Assembly: GCA_910588065.1 (NCBI GenBank)
Contig: CAJUPZ010000015.1
Coordinates: 1 to 64,000, forward strand
Direction of reading: 5' to 3'
Length of the DNA stretch: 64,000 nt
Source of the DNA: an uncultured Muribaculaceae bacterium
Lineage (GTDB): Bacteria; Bacteroidota; Bacteroidia; Bacteroidales; Muribaculaceae
Positions 52,011-60,742 of this stretch are shown in pieces. Made by a program: the position numbers and the translations under genes. The notes below the pieces were generated by a model that saw only the letters and a list, made by a program, of their open reading frames with translations, was not told the origin of the DNA and did no database searches. How positions within the stretch are numbered: the first letter of the stretch is position 1; the number at the start of each line of letters is the position of its first letter.

Positions 52011-52930
52011 GCAAGCCACGCACCTCCAAACCCGGCGCGGAGAGAAACTCTTCACGTCCCGATGTCATAGAAACATACACCGTTCCTGCGGACTCCACTC
52101 TCCTCAACTTTCTCTTCGAGGCTATGCCGCAGAGAAAGCGCACAAACGTCAAGGAACTCCTCAAGCACAACCAGGTTGCGGTAAACGGCACACCCGTTAC
52201 CCAATTTGACACCCCCCTTGCCAAGGGCACCGAGGTGAAGGTCAACCTCACCCGCGAGTTCCGCGTGTTTTACCACCGCAGGCTCAAAATCGTTTATGAG
52301 GACGATGACATTATCGTGGTAAACAAAGGCTACGGACTCCTGTCAATGGGCAACGACAAGGTGACGGATGGCACAGCATACTCCATTCTCAAGGAATATG
52401 TCAAATGGGGCAACCCCGCCAACAAGATTTTCATTGTCCACCGTCTTGACCGCGACACCTCCGGGCTGATGATGTTCGCCAAGAACGAGGAAGCTAAAAT
52501 AACGCTCCAGCACAACTGGAACAACATGGTGCTCAACCGCAAATATGTGGCGGTGGTTGAAGGCGAGATGGATCCTGACTCCGGCTCAATCAAAAGCTAT
52601 CTGGCCGAGAACTCGCGCCACGAGGTATACTCCACCGACAACCCCGCCGAGGGCAAGCTCGCGCTCACCCGCTACTCGACAATCGCCGCAGGCAACGGAT
52701 TCGCGCTGCTGGATGTGGAGCTCGACACCGGACGCAAAAACCAGATCCGTGTTCACCTCAGCGAGCAAGGCCACCCCATTGCCGGCGACAGACGATATGG
52801 CGCGCAGTCAAGCCCCATTCACCGCCTCGCGCTCCACGCCCGCACCCTCCGCTTTGTCCATCCGGTAACCAAAAAAGAGATGAACTTCACAACGCCAATC
52901 CCCGCTTCATTCCTCTCAATGGTTAAATAA
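52007..52930 (+). CDS. RluA-family pseudouridine synthase
   Basis: Converts uridine to pseudouridine in rRNA or tRNA. It has an N-terminal S4-like RNA-binding region (LKHNQVAVNGTPVTQFDTPL) and a catalytic domain with Asp148 in HRLDRDTSGLMMF. Further family stretches are KYVAVVEGEM and TGRKNQIRVHLSEQGHPIAGDRRYG. The frame opens earlier at 51935 but that overlaps topA; ATG 52007 couples to the topA stop (ATGA) and is chosen. Length is then 307. Target site unknown. Confidence 0.93.
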   Translation: MSKPRTSKPGAERNSSRPDVIETYTVPADSTLLNFLFEAMPQRKRTNVKELLKHNQVAVNGTPVTQFDTPLAKGTEVKVNLTREFRVFYHRRLKIVYEDDDIIVVNKGYGLLSMGNDKVTDGTAYSILKEYVKWGNPANKIFIVHRLDRDTSGLMMFAKNEEAKITLQHNWNNMVLNRKYVAVVEGEMDPDSGSIKSYLAENSRHEVYSTDNPAEGKLALTRYSTIAAGNGFALLDVELDTGRKNQIRVHLSEQGHPIAGDRRYGAQSSPIHRLALHARTLRFVHPVTKKEMNFTTPIPASFLSMVK

Positions 52931-52950
52931 CGCCGACTTTGCCTTCCATA

Positions 52951-52983
52951 GTTGCACAGCTCTATATTTTTGTATAATTTTGC
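52951..52983 (+). promoter_or_regulatory. Promoter of the lptD gene
   Basis: GTTG at 52951-52954, 20 bp, then TAATTTTGC at 52975-52983. Transcription should begin near 52990. Confidence 0.65.
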
Positions 52984-53003
52984 GGTGCAAATATAGACAC
53001 CTC

Positions 53004-55796
53004 TTGAGGCACTCTCAACAATATATAATCCCTGTAATCGCTCTGCTGTGGGCTATCACTGCGGCTGCATCCCACTCCTACTCCTCCGGGCGCGCTAAGC
53101 TTGAAGATGATTCGCTGTCGGTGGCCACAATACCCGTAGATTCTCTCCTTTCCATTGATTCTCTGAGAGTTGACTCCCATTCCGCCCTCTCCGACGCTCA
53201 GAAACACCGCACAAGGCTTGCACCCGACACCACCTCTGCTCCCAAATCCAGAATCAGGCGAGTGAAAACCGACATCAACACCAATGTCGACATCTCCGCA
53301 ACCGACTCACTGGTGCTCGTGGGGCGCAACAACGCCTTTCTCTACGGCAACAGCGAGGTGAAATACGGTGAGCAGCAGATTTCCGCCGCCGAAATTGACC
53401 TTGACATGGCCACCAACACCGTCTACGCCGTCGGTGCCCCCGACTCTTCCGGCGAAATTGCCGGAAACCCTGTGTTCGAGGACAAAGGCGCGCAGTACCA
53501 GGCCAAGACAATGCGCTATAATTTCGAGACAGAAAAGGGCATTATCTCCGACATCATAACCGAGCAGGGTGAAGGCTACCTCACCGGCGGCGTGACAAAA
53601 AAGAATGCTGACGGCACTTTCTTTCTGCAGGACGGCAAATACACCACCTGCGACAACCACGACAATCCCCACTTCTATTTCCAGATTACAAAAGCCAAAG
53701 TAAAGCCGCAGAAAGATATTGTCACAGGTCCCGGCTACATGGTGCTCGCGGGGCTACCCCTCCCCCTTGCACTTCCGTTCGGCTACTTCCCCTTCTCCGA
53801 AAAATACTCATCTGGCATAATCTTCCCCTCATTCGGCGATGACTACAACCGCGGTTTCTATCTCGCCGACGGAGGATACTATTTCGCCATAAACGACAAT
53901 ATCGACCTCGCCCTCACCGGCGAGATATACACCAAAGGCTCCTGGGGACTCAAAGCAAGGTCCGCTTACGTGAAACGCTACAAGTTCTCAGGCTCATTCG
54001 ACCTCAGCTACATCAAGACAAAGCTCGGCGACAAAGGCGCGCCCGACTACTCCGAGTCTACAAACTTCCAGATTCTCTGGTCGCACTCGCAGGACCCCAA
54101 GGCAAACCCCAACCTCAACTTCTCGGCTTCGGTAAACTTCACCACCGCCGGCTATACAAGAAACGACCTCAACAGCTACTACAGCAACGCCTTCACCGAA
54201 AACACAAAGAGCAGCACCGTCAACATGACATACCGCCCCGCCGGCTCAAAATGGTCGCTCTCTACAACCGCGAGCGTGGCTCAGCGTACCCAGGACTCCA
54301 CTCTCTCGGTCTCATTCCCGAACATCACCGTGAGTATGTCGCAGCTCGCTCCGTTCAAACGCAAGAGGGCTGTCGGCGCCGAAAAATGGTATGAAAAAAT
54401 CAAACTCTCATACAGCGGCGTGTTCAACAACTCGCTGACTGCCCGGCAGGACCAGTTCTTCAAAAAAAGCCTAATAAAGGACTGGCGCAACGGTATGCGC
54501 CACTCGATACCCATCTCCGCCACATTCAACGCGTTCCAGTACATCAACGTCACCCCGTCCATCTCTCTCACCGACAGAATGTACACCACCAAGGTGCGCC
54601 GCCAGTGGGATCCGAATGCCTCCGTCGAGGTGTGCGACACAAGCTACAGCCTTTACAATGTATGGGACTTCAACGCTTCCATATCATTCGACACCAAGGT
54701 TTACGGTTTCTTCCAACCTCTCCCCTTCCTCGGCAACAAAGTGAAGATGATACGCCACGTTCTCACCCCCACTGTGTCCTTCAGCGGTGCGCCAGACTTC
54801 GGCTCGCCATTCTTCGGCTACTACGGCAGCTATATGCGCCCGGATGCTAACGGCGTGATGCAGAAACAGACATACTCCATGTTCCCCAACAGCCTCTTCG
54901 GCGTGCCCGGACAAGGCAAAAGCGGCACAGTTAGCTATCAGCTTGCAAACAATCTGGAGATGAAGGTGCGCGACGACAACGACTCCATCGGCGAGCGAAA
55001 AGTGTCGCTCATAGAGAACTTTGCCGTTAGCCAGAGCTACAATTTCGCCGCCGACTCGCTCAACTGGAGCAACATAAACACTTCGCTGCTGCTCAAACTC
55101 GCCAAAAACTTCAACCTCAACCTGTCTGCCACATGGGATGTGTACACCTATCAGCTCAACTCCGCAGGAAACCCCGTGCGTGTCAACATTCCGCGATGGA
55201 AAGTAGGCAAAGGCATAGGCCGACTGTCAAGCACCGGCACATCATTCTCCTACACCTTTAATAATAACACCTTCAAGCGCAAGAAGGACCGCACCGACGA
55301 TAAGGACAAGGACAAAGGCAAATCATCGCAGGACAACACCGCCGACGACCCGATGGCCAACGGTGCCGCCACAAACGAATCGCACGAGCAGCAGTCTAAC
55401 GACATACAGCTCAACCCCGACGGATACATGGCCTGGGATGTGCCCTGGAACTTCACTATCAACTACAGCGTGGGCTACGGTTACGGCGCCTTCAACAAAA
55501 AGAAAATGGAGTACGACGGCAAGATTACACAAAACCTCAGCTTCTCCGGCAACATACGTCCTACCAAAAACTGGAACTTCAGCTTCAGCGCAAGTTATAA
55601 TTTCGACACACACAAGCTTGCATACATGAACTGCAATATCACCCGCGACCTCCACTGCTTCTCCATGCGCGCAAGCTTTGTGCCCGTAGGCCCTTACAAG
55701 TCATACAACTTCCACATCAGCGTCAACTCCTCACTGCTATCCGATGTGAAGTACGACAAACGCTCGTCGCTCAGCAACGGAGTCACCTGGTATTGA
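53004..55796 (+). CDS. lptD: LptD-type LPS assembly outer-membrane protein
   Basis: The outer-membrane barrel that delivers lipopolysaccharide to the outer leaflet. It carries a signal sequence (YIIPVIALLWAITAAAS), a low-complexity linker, then a beta-jellyroll OstA/LptA-like domain (about residues 85-195, FLYGNSEVKYGEQQISAAEIDL). A large barrel with many Ser/Asn/Tyr strands and FPFSEKYSSGIIFPSFGDD follows. No ATG is usable. The open frame begins at TTG 52980, inside the promoter, so TTG 53004 is the best start. There is no other LptD component nearby. It comes before tamB by 137 bp. Confidence 0.85.
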   Translation: MRHSQQYIIPVIALLWAITAAASHSYSSGRAKLEDDSLSVATIPVDSLLSIDSLRVDSHSALSDAQKHRTRLAPDTTSAPKSRIRRVKTDINTNVDISATDSLVLVGRNNAFLYGNSEVKYGEQQISAAEIDLDMATNTVYAVGAPDSSGEIAGNPVFEDKGAQYQAKTMRYNFETEKGIISDIITEQGEGYLTGGVTKKNADGTFFLQDGKYTTCDNHDNPHFYFQITKAKVKPQKDIVTGPGYMVLAGLPLPLALPFGYFPFSEKYSSGIIFPSFGDDYNRGFYLADGGYYFAINDNIDLALTGEIYTKGSWGLKARSAYVKRYKFSGSFDLSYIKTKLGDKGAPDYSESTNFQILWSHSQDPKANPNLNFSASVNFTTAGYTRNDLNSYYSNAFTENTKSSTVNMTYRPAGSKWSLSTTASVAQRTQDSTLSVSFPNITVSMSQLAPFKRKRAVGAEKWYEKIKLSYSGVFNNSLTARQDQFFKKSLIKDWRNGMRHSIPISATFNAFQYINVTPSISLTDRMYTTKVRRQWDPNASVEVCDTSYSLYNVWDFNASISFDTKVYGFFQPLPFLGNKVKMIRHVLTPTVSFSGAPDFGSPFFGYYGSYMRPDANGVMQKQTYSMFPNSLFGVPGQGKSGTVSYQLANNLEMKVRDDNDSIGERKVSLIENFAVSQSYNFAADSLNWSNINTSLLLKLAKNFNLNLSATWDVYTYQLNSAGNPVRVNIPRWKVGKGIGRLSSTGTSFSYTFNNNTFKRKKDRTDDKDKDKGKSSQDNTADDPMANGAATNESHEQQSNDIQLNPDGYMAWDVPWNFTINYSVGYGYGAFNKKKMEYDGKITQNLSFSGNIRPTKNWNFSFSASYNFDTHKLAYMNCNITRDLHCFSMRASFVPVGPYKSYNFHISVNSSLLSDVKYDKRSSLSNGVTWY

Positions 55797-55933
55797 CAGC
55801 CGGCACTTCTCTTCCACGGCATTTTTGTTTGCGCACGCAAACAAAATACACCCGTTTGCGGTTGTATAGTCAGAGTAAACATACTCTAAAAGCCCGAGGG
55901 GCATGAACTCTATTCATCATATTGCATATTTTT

Positions 55934-58900
55934 GTGGCACACCATCTGACATCAAAAATACTTAAGGTTTTCGGTTGGGTAATCATTTCGATTGTTGCCC
56001 TCGTTGTACTGCTCACCGCTGCCCTTTACATCCCTGCCGTCCAGACATGGGTAAAGGATTTCGCACTCGATAAAGTCAACTCATCCACCGGCATGAACAT
56101 ATCAGCCGGCAGGTTCAGGTTAAAGTTTCCGCTAGATATCAGCCTCGGCGATGTTTGCGTCATTGAGCAGTCGGGCGACACAATGGCTACCCTCGGCAAC
56201 CTCTCGCTCAGCGTCAGGTTGCTTCCGCTCCTCAAAGGCGATATTGACATTGACGGTGCCGACGCCCGTCAGCTCTACTACGCCATGGGCACTCCAGACT
56301 CCGCGATGATGCTCAGGGCAAGAATAAATGATTTCTCACTGTCTGAGGCAAACCTGAATTTTGCCAAAGGAAACATCGGCCTTGGCGACGCCGAGGTCAG
56401 CGGCGCGGATGTAACCCTGCTGTTCAATGACTCTGTATCTGCTCCGGTTGACACCACCACCTCCGAATCCTCCCCGCTCAGAATCACCGCCGGCAAAATC
56501 ACTCTCGCCGATGTGACCTACCGCATGCGCATGATGCCGGTCATCGACTCGCTGTCGGCTTCCGTGCCCGCCGCAATGCTGAGCAATGCTGTGGTTGACA
56601 TGGGCTCACGGCGCATACACGCCTCGTCACTCAGCGTCGACTCCGTTTCCGCCACCTACCTCACCCCCGATTCCGCCTATATCGCCGCTCACCCCGCTGA
56701 CGGCGTCGACTCTGTCGCTGTAGCCTCCCCATCCGGCGATATGTGGACAGTCACTGCCGACAGAATCACACTCTCCGGCAAAAACGCCACTTATGCCATG
56801 CGCGGAGCCGAGCCGATGCCCGGACTCGACTTCAACTACCTTCAGGCTTCTGACATTGAAATAGCTGTGGACTCTTTTTTCAACTGTGGCCCGGCTATCA
56901 CTGTCCCCCTCCGCACTCTCAAAGCGCGCGAACGCTCCGGCATAGCCCTGTCGGCTGACGGCCGCTTCTCTATGGACTCCACCCTCATGCGCGCTTCCGG
57001 TTTCAATATCTCAACTCTTTTCTCCCATCTGAAACTTGACGCAGCAATGGGCATGGGCGACCTCGCTTCAAATTCCACTCTCCCTCTCTCCCTCTCCGCG
57101 CTCGGCTCAATAGCCTCAGCCGACATTGCCCTCGCATTCCCTGCCCTCGCACCCATGCTGCGCTCCATCCCGAGCCCCGAAATTGCCCTGAATGCTGACA
57201 TCAAAGGCACATCCGGCAAGCTAAACATAAACGACCTCTCGGCTAAAATGGCCGGATTCGCATCGCTGCAGGCCGACGGCTCGGTAAGCAATCCTTTTGA
57301 TTTCAACTCAATGGCCGGACGGGTTAACATCGACGGCTCGTTCTCAAATCTCAACTCGCTCAAACCCACAATTCTGGAGGCTAAAATGGCTAAGGAAATA
57401 AACATCCCGGCCATGACCCTCAAAGGCCAAGTGAACTACAACCCCGGAGTGATTGACGGCAACCTCGCCCTCACGACTTCCGGCGGCAGAATGGCCATGA
57501 AAGCGGCATGGAAGGAGAAGCAGCAGGGCTATCACGCCGACATTGACCTTGACAAATTTCCCGTAAAGGCTTTCATGCCGGCTCTCGGACTCGGCGACAT
57601 AACAGCTACCCTGCAGGCCGACGGCTCGGGGCTCAACCTCGCCGACCCGCGCACACGCTCGGACATAAACCTCAATATTGAAAGTGCCGACTATCTCAAC
57701 CGCATCTACTCCAACATCACTGCTCAGGTGCAGCTGCAGGATTCCCACGCCGTGGGCTCGCTCGTGAGCAATAACAACGATGCCGACCTTGACTTCGACT
57801 TCACAGCCGATTTCTCAAAACAAGGCTATGACTGGAACATCGACGGCCAGATTCACCATATCGACCTCCGGGTCCTTCAGCTCTCACCGCAGGTAAATTC
57901 CGGCAGCGTCGCTCTCCGGACCACCGGCTTCATCAGCACTGACGCTTCCACCATCAACGCTACCGCCACTATCCACTCCCTCGACTGGGATATAGCGGAC
58001 AAACGGATATATGCCGACAGCGCGAATATCGAATTCGCGACAAACGACTCCTCGCTCACCGCCACAGTATCCTCCGGCGACCTCATAGCCCGCGTTGCCT
58101 CTCCGGCTTCGCTCGACTCGCTGCTCGCCCGCTTCACAGCCACCTCTGTTGTCATCGATTCGGTCATCGCCCACAAAAACATCGATGTGGCCCAGCTCCA
58201 GCGCGCCCTCCCTCAGATTAGCGTCGAGCTATCCTCCGGCCAATCCAACTTCGTGGCCGACTACCTCGCCCAGAATGGCATAGCGTTCAAAAACGCCTCA
58301 ATCGAGTTTCACAACGACTCTCTCATAAACCTCTCCGCAAACCTGCTCGCCTTCAAGACCGGCGACACCCGAATCGACACAATATCCTTCGGCGCTGTTC
58401 AGCACGGCAAGTTCCTCGCTTACAAGGGTGCCGTCAACAACCGTCCCGGCACTTTCGACCAGTTTGCCCATGTGAATCTCACCGGCTTTGTCGCCGACCA
58501 TCGCCTCGCAATGCTCCTGTCTCAGAAAAACATTCAGGGCGAGCGCGGATTCCTCCTCGGACTGAACGCCGACATGACCGACTCCGTGGCCACTGTCAAA
58601 TTTGTGCCATACACACCCACCATCGGCTACAAGAAATGGCAGCTCAACAAAGACAACTTCCTCTCCTACAACTTCTCCACACGCCATATCGACGCGAACC
58701 TCGCCCTCGCCAACGAAAAGAGCTATCTCAAGGTGTTCACCGAGCATAAGGAGGGCCACTCAGATGAGCAGGAGGATCTGATTGTGCAGATTTCTGACAT
58801 CCAGATTCAGGACTGGCTCGCAATTTCACCCTACGCACCACCGATGAAGGGCAACCTCGGTGCGGATATGCGCATCCACTGGAACCGCGAACAGCTCACC

Positions 58901-60742
58901 GGCAACGGCACCGTGTCGCTCAATGACCTTTACTATGGCCGCGACAAGGTTGGCTCCTTCGACATCGGTGTCGATGTGGCCGCCGAAAGCTCCGGCAGGC
59001 TCCGGGCCGACGCCTCGCTGCTTGTCGACAGTGTGAAGGTTATCACCGCTAACGGTGTGCTCAACGACACCGCCTCTGCAAATCCCTTCCTGCTCGACTT
59101 CTCGATGATCCACTTCCCGCTCAGGGTCCTCAACCCGTTCCTGCCCAAGGAATATGCCTCCCTCTCCGGTATGCTCAACGGACAGATGGATATAACCGGC
59201 AGCCTTGTAAAACCGGTGTTCAACGGCTTCCTTGACTTTGACAGCACCGCCGTGAGCGTTGGTATGCTCGGCACTGTGTTCAAATTCTCCGAAAACAAGA
59301 TTCCGGTTGACAGCAGCGTTGTCCACTTCAACGATTTCGCGATTTCCGCCATTAACGAAAATCCCCTCAGGGTCAACGGCACAGTGGACCTGCGCGAGCT
59401 CACAGCGATGAAGCTCAACCTCGACCTCAACGCCTCCAATATGCAGATTGTCAACTCCACCCGACCCAAAAAGGCTGACGTCTACGGCAAGGCTTTCATC
59501 GATGTCGACACCAAGGTGCGCGGCGGCATGTCGCTCCTCTTCGTCGACGCCAAGCTCAAACTGCGCGCCCCCTCGAATATCACATACGTGATGTCTGACG
59601 CCCAGAGCGCACTCGCCTCGCAGTCTACAGGCGATATGGTCAAGTTCGTGCAGTTTGCCGACACTGCCGCGGTGGTGCAGGCCGACTCCATCACTTCCTC
59701 CTCTATGGCTCTCAGCCTTGACGCCGAGCTGACAATCGCGCAGGGAACAACCATCAATGTCGACCTATCCCCCGACGGCAAGAACAAAGTGTCTGTCCTC
59801 GGTCAGGGCGAGCTCGATTTCAGTATGTCACCGTTCAACGACATGCGCCTAACCGGACGCTACAACATAAACGGCGGCTTTGTGCGCTACACACCCCCTC
59901 TGATGTCCGAAAAACTATTCAACTTCAAGGAGGGCAGCTTCATATCCTTCACCGGCGATATGCTCAACCCTATCCTGAACATACAGGCGGTGGACAAACT
60001 CAAGGCAAATGTCACTCAGCAGGGTCAGAACTCCAGGCTGATAAACTTCGACGTGCTCCTGTCGGTGACAAACACCCTGCAAAACATGAACGTGGCCTTC
60101 GACCTCTCGACCACCGACGACATAACGGTTGAAAACGAACTCTCTTCCATGAGTCCGGACCAGCGCGCCAACCAGGCCATGAACCTGCTGCTCTACAACG
60201 TCTACACCGGACCCGGCACTAAAGCCAGCTCCAGCCTCGGCGGAAATCCGCTGTACTCGTTCCTCGAATCGCAGATAAACTCCTGGGCTGCCAACAACAT
60301 CCGCGGTGTCGACATCTCTTTCGGCATTGACCAGTATGACAAAACCACCGACGGGGTGTCGCAGCAGACTACCAGCTACAGCTACCGCGTGTCAAAAACC
60401 CTGTTCAACGACAGGTTCAAGATTATTGTCGGCGGCAATTACTCCACAGATGCCAATTCCGACGAAAATTTCTCACAAAACCTCATCAACGACATCGCAT
60501 TTGAATATATGCTCAACAGAAGCGGCTCTATGTACGTGCGACTCTTCCGCCACACCGGCTACGAAAGCATCCTCGAAGGCGAGATTACACAGACCGGCGT
60601 CGGCTTCGTGCTCCGCCGCAAGGTCAATTCGCTAAAGGATCTGTTCCGCTGGGTAGGACGCTTGAAAAACTCCATCTCAGGCAAAAACAAGGCCGCCGCT
60701 GTTGAAGATACTGCAAACACACATACACCTAACCAAAAATGA
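55934..60742 (+). CDS. tamB: TamB-family translocation/assembly protein
   Basis: A very long periplasm-spanning protein (about 1600 residues) with one N-terminal membrane anchor (VFGWVIISIVALVVLLTAALYI) and beta-rich repeated strands. It ends in the DUF490 domain (from about residue 1260), which includes LTGRYNINGGFVRYTPPL and INSWAANNIRGVDISFGID. TamB-type proteins form a groove that carries lipids or helps insert outer-membrane proteins. No ATG precedes the anchor. The frame opens at TTG 55922, and GTG 55934 is given here. A -7-like TATTTTTG overlaps it, so CTG 55946 is possible. It is translationally linked (ATGA) to the TamL gene. Confidence 0.88.
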   Translation: MAHHLTSKILKVFGWVIISIVALVVLLTAALYIPAVQTWVKDFALDKVNSSTGMNISAGRFRLKFPLDISLGDVCVIEQSGDTMATLGNLSLSVRLLPLLKGDIDIDGADARQLYYAMGTPDSAMMLRARINDFSLSEANLNFAKGNIGLGDAEVSGADVTLLFNDSVSAPVDTTTSESSPLRITAGKITLADVTYRMRMMPVIDSLSASVPAAMLSNAVVDMGSRRIHASSLSVDSVSATYLTPDSAYIAAHPADGVDSVAVASPSGDMWTVTADRITLSGKNATYAMRGAEPMPGLDFNYLQASDIEIAVDSFFNCGPAITVPLRTLKARERSGIALSADGRFSMDSTLMRASGFNISTLFSHLKLDAAMGMGDLASNSTLPLSLSALGSIASADIALAFPALAPMLRSIPSPEIALNADIKGTSGKLNINDLSAKMAGFASLQADGSVSNPFDFNSMAGRVNIDGSFSNLNSLKPTILEAKMAKEINIPAMTLKGQVNYNPGVIDGNLALTTSGGRMAMKAAWKEKQQGYHADIDLDKFPVKAFMPALGLGDITATLQADGSGLNLADPRTRSDINLNIESADYLNRIYSNITAQVQLQDSHAVGSLVSNNNDADLDFDFTADFSKQGYDWNIDGQIHHIDLRVLQLSPQVNSGSVALRTTGFISTDASTINATATIHSLDWDIADKRIYADSANIEFATNDSSLTATVSSGDLIARVASPASLDSLLARFTATSVVIDSVIAHKNIDVAQLQRALPQISVELSSGQSNFVADYLAQNGIAFKNASIEFHNDSLINLSANLLAFKTGDTRIDTISFGAVQHGKFLAYKGAVNNRPGTFDQFAHVNLTGFVADHRLAMLLSQKNIQGERGFLLGLNADMTDSVATVKFVPYTPTIGYKKWQLNKDNFLSYNFSTRHIDANLALANEKSYLKVFTEHKEGHSDEQEDLIVQISDIQIQDWLAISPYAPPMKGNLGADMRIHWNREQLTGNGTVSLNDLYYGRDKVGSFDIGVDVAAESSGRLRADASLLVDSVKVITANGVLNDTASANPFLLDFSMIHFPLRVLNPFLPKEYASLSGMLNGQMDITGSLVKPVFNGFLDFDSTAVSVGMLGTVFKFSENKIPVDSSVVHFNDFAISAINENPLRVNGTVDLRELTAMKLNLDLNASNMQIVNSTRPKKADVYGKAFIDVDTKVRGGMSLLFVDAKLKLRAPSNITYVMSDAQSALASQSTGDMVKFVQFADTAAVVQADSITSSSMALSLDAELTIAQGTTINVDLSPDGKNKVSVLGQGELDFSMSPFNDMRLTGRYNINGGFVRYTPPLMSEKLFNFKEGSFISFTGDMLNPILNIQAVDKLKANVTQQGQNSRLINFDVLLSVTNTLQNMNVAFDLSTTDDITVENELSSMSPDQRANQAMNLLLYNVYTGPGTKASSSLGGNPLYSFLESQINSWAANNIRGVDISFGIDQYDKTTDGVSQQTTSYSYRVSKTLFNDRFKIIVGGNYSTDANSDENFSQNLINDIAFEYMLNRSGSMYVRLFRHTGYESILEGEITQTGVGFVLRRKVNSLKDLFRWVGRLKNSISGKNKAAAVEDTANTHTPNQK

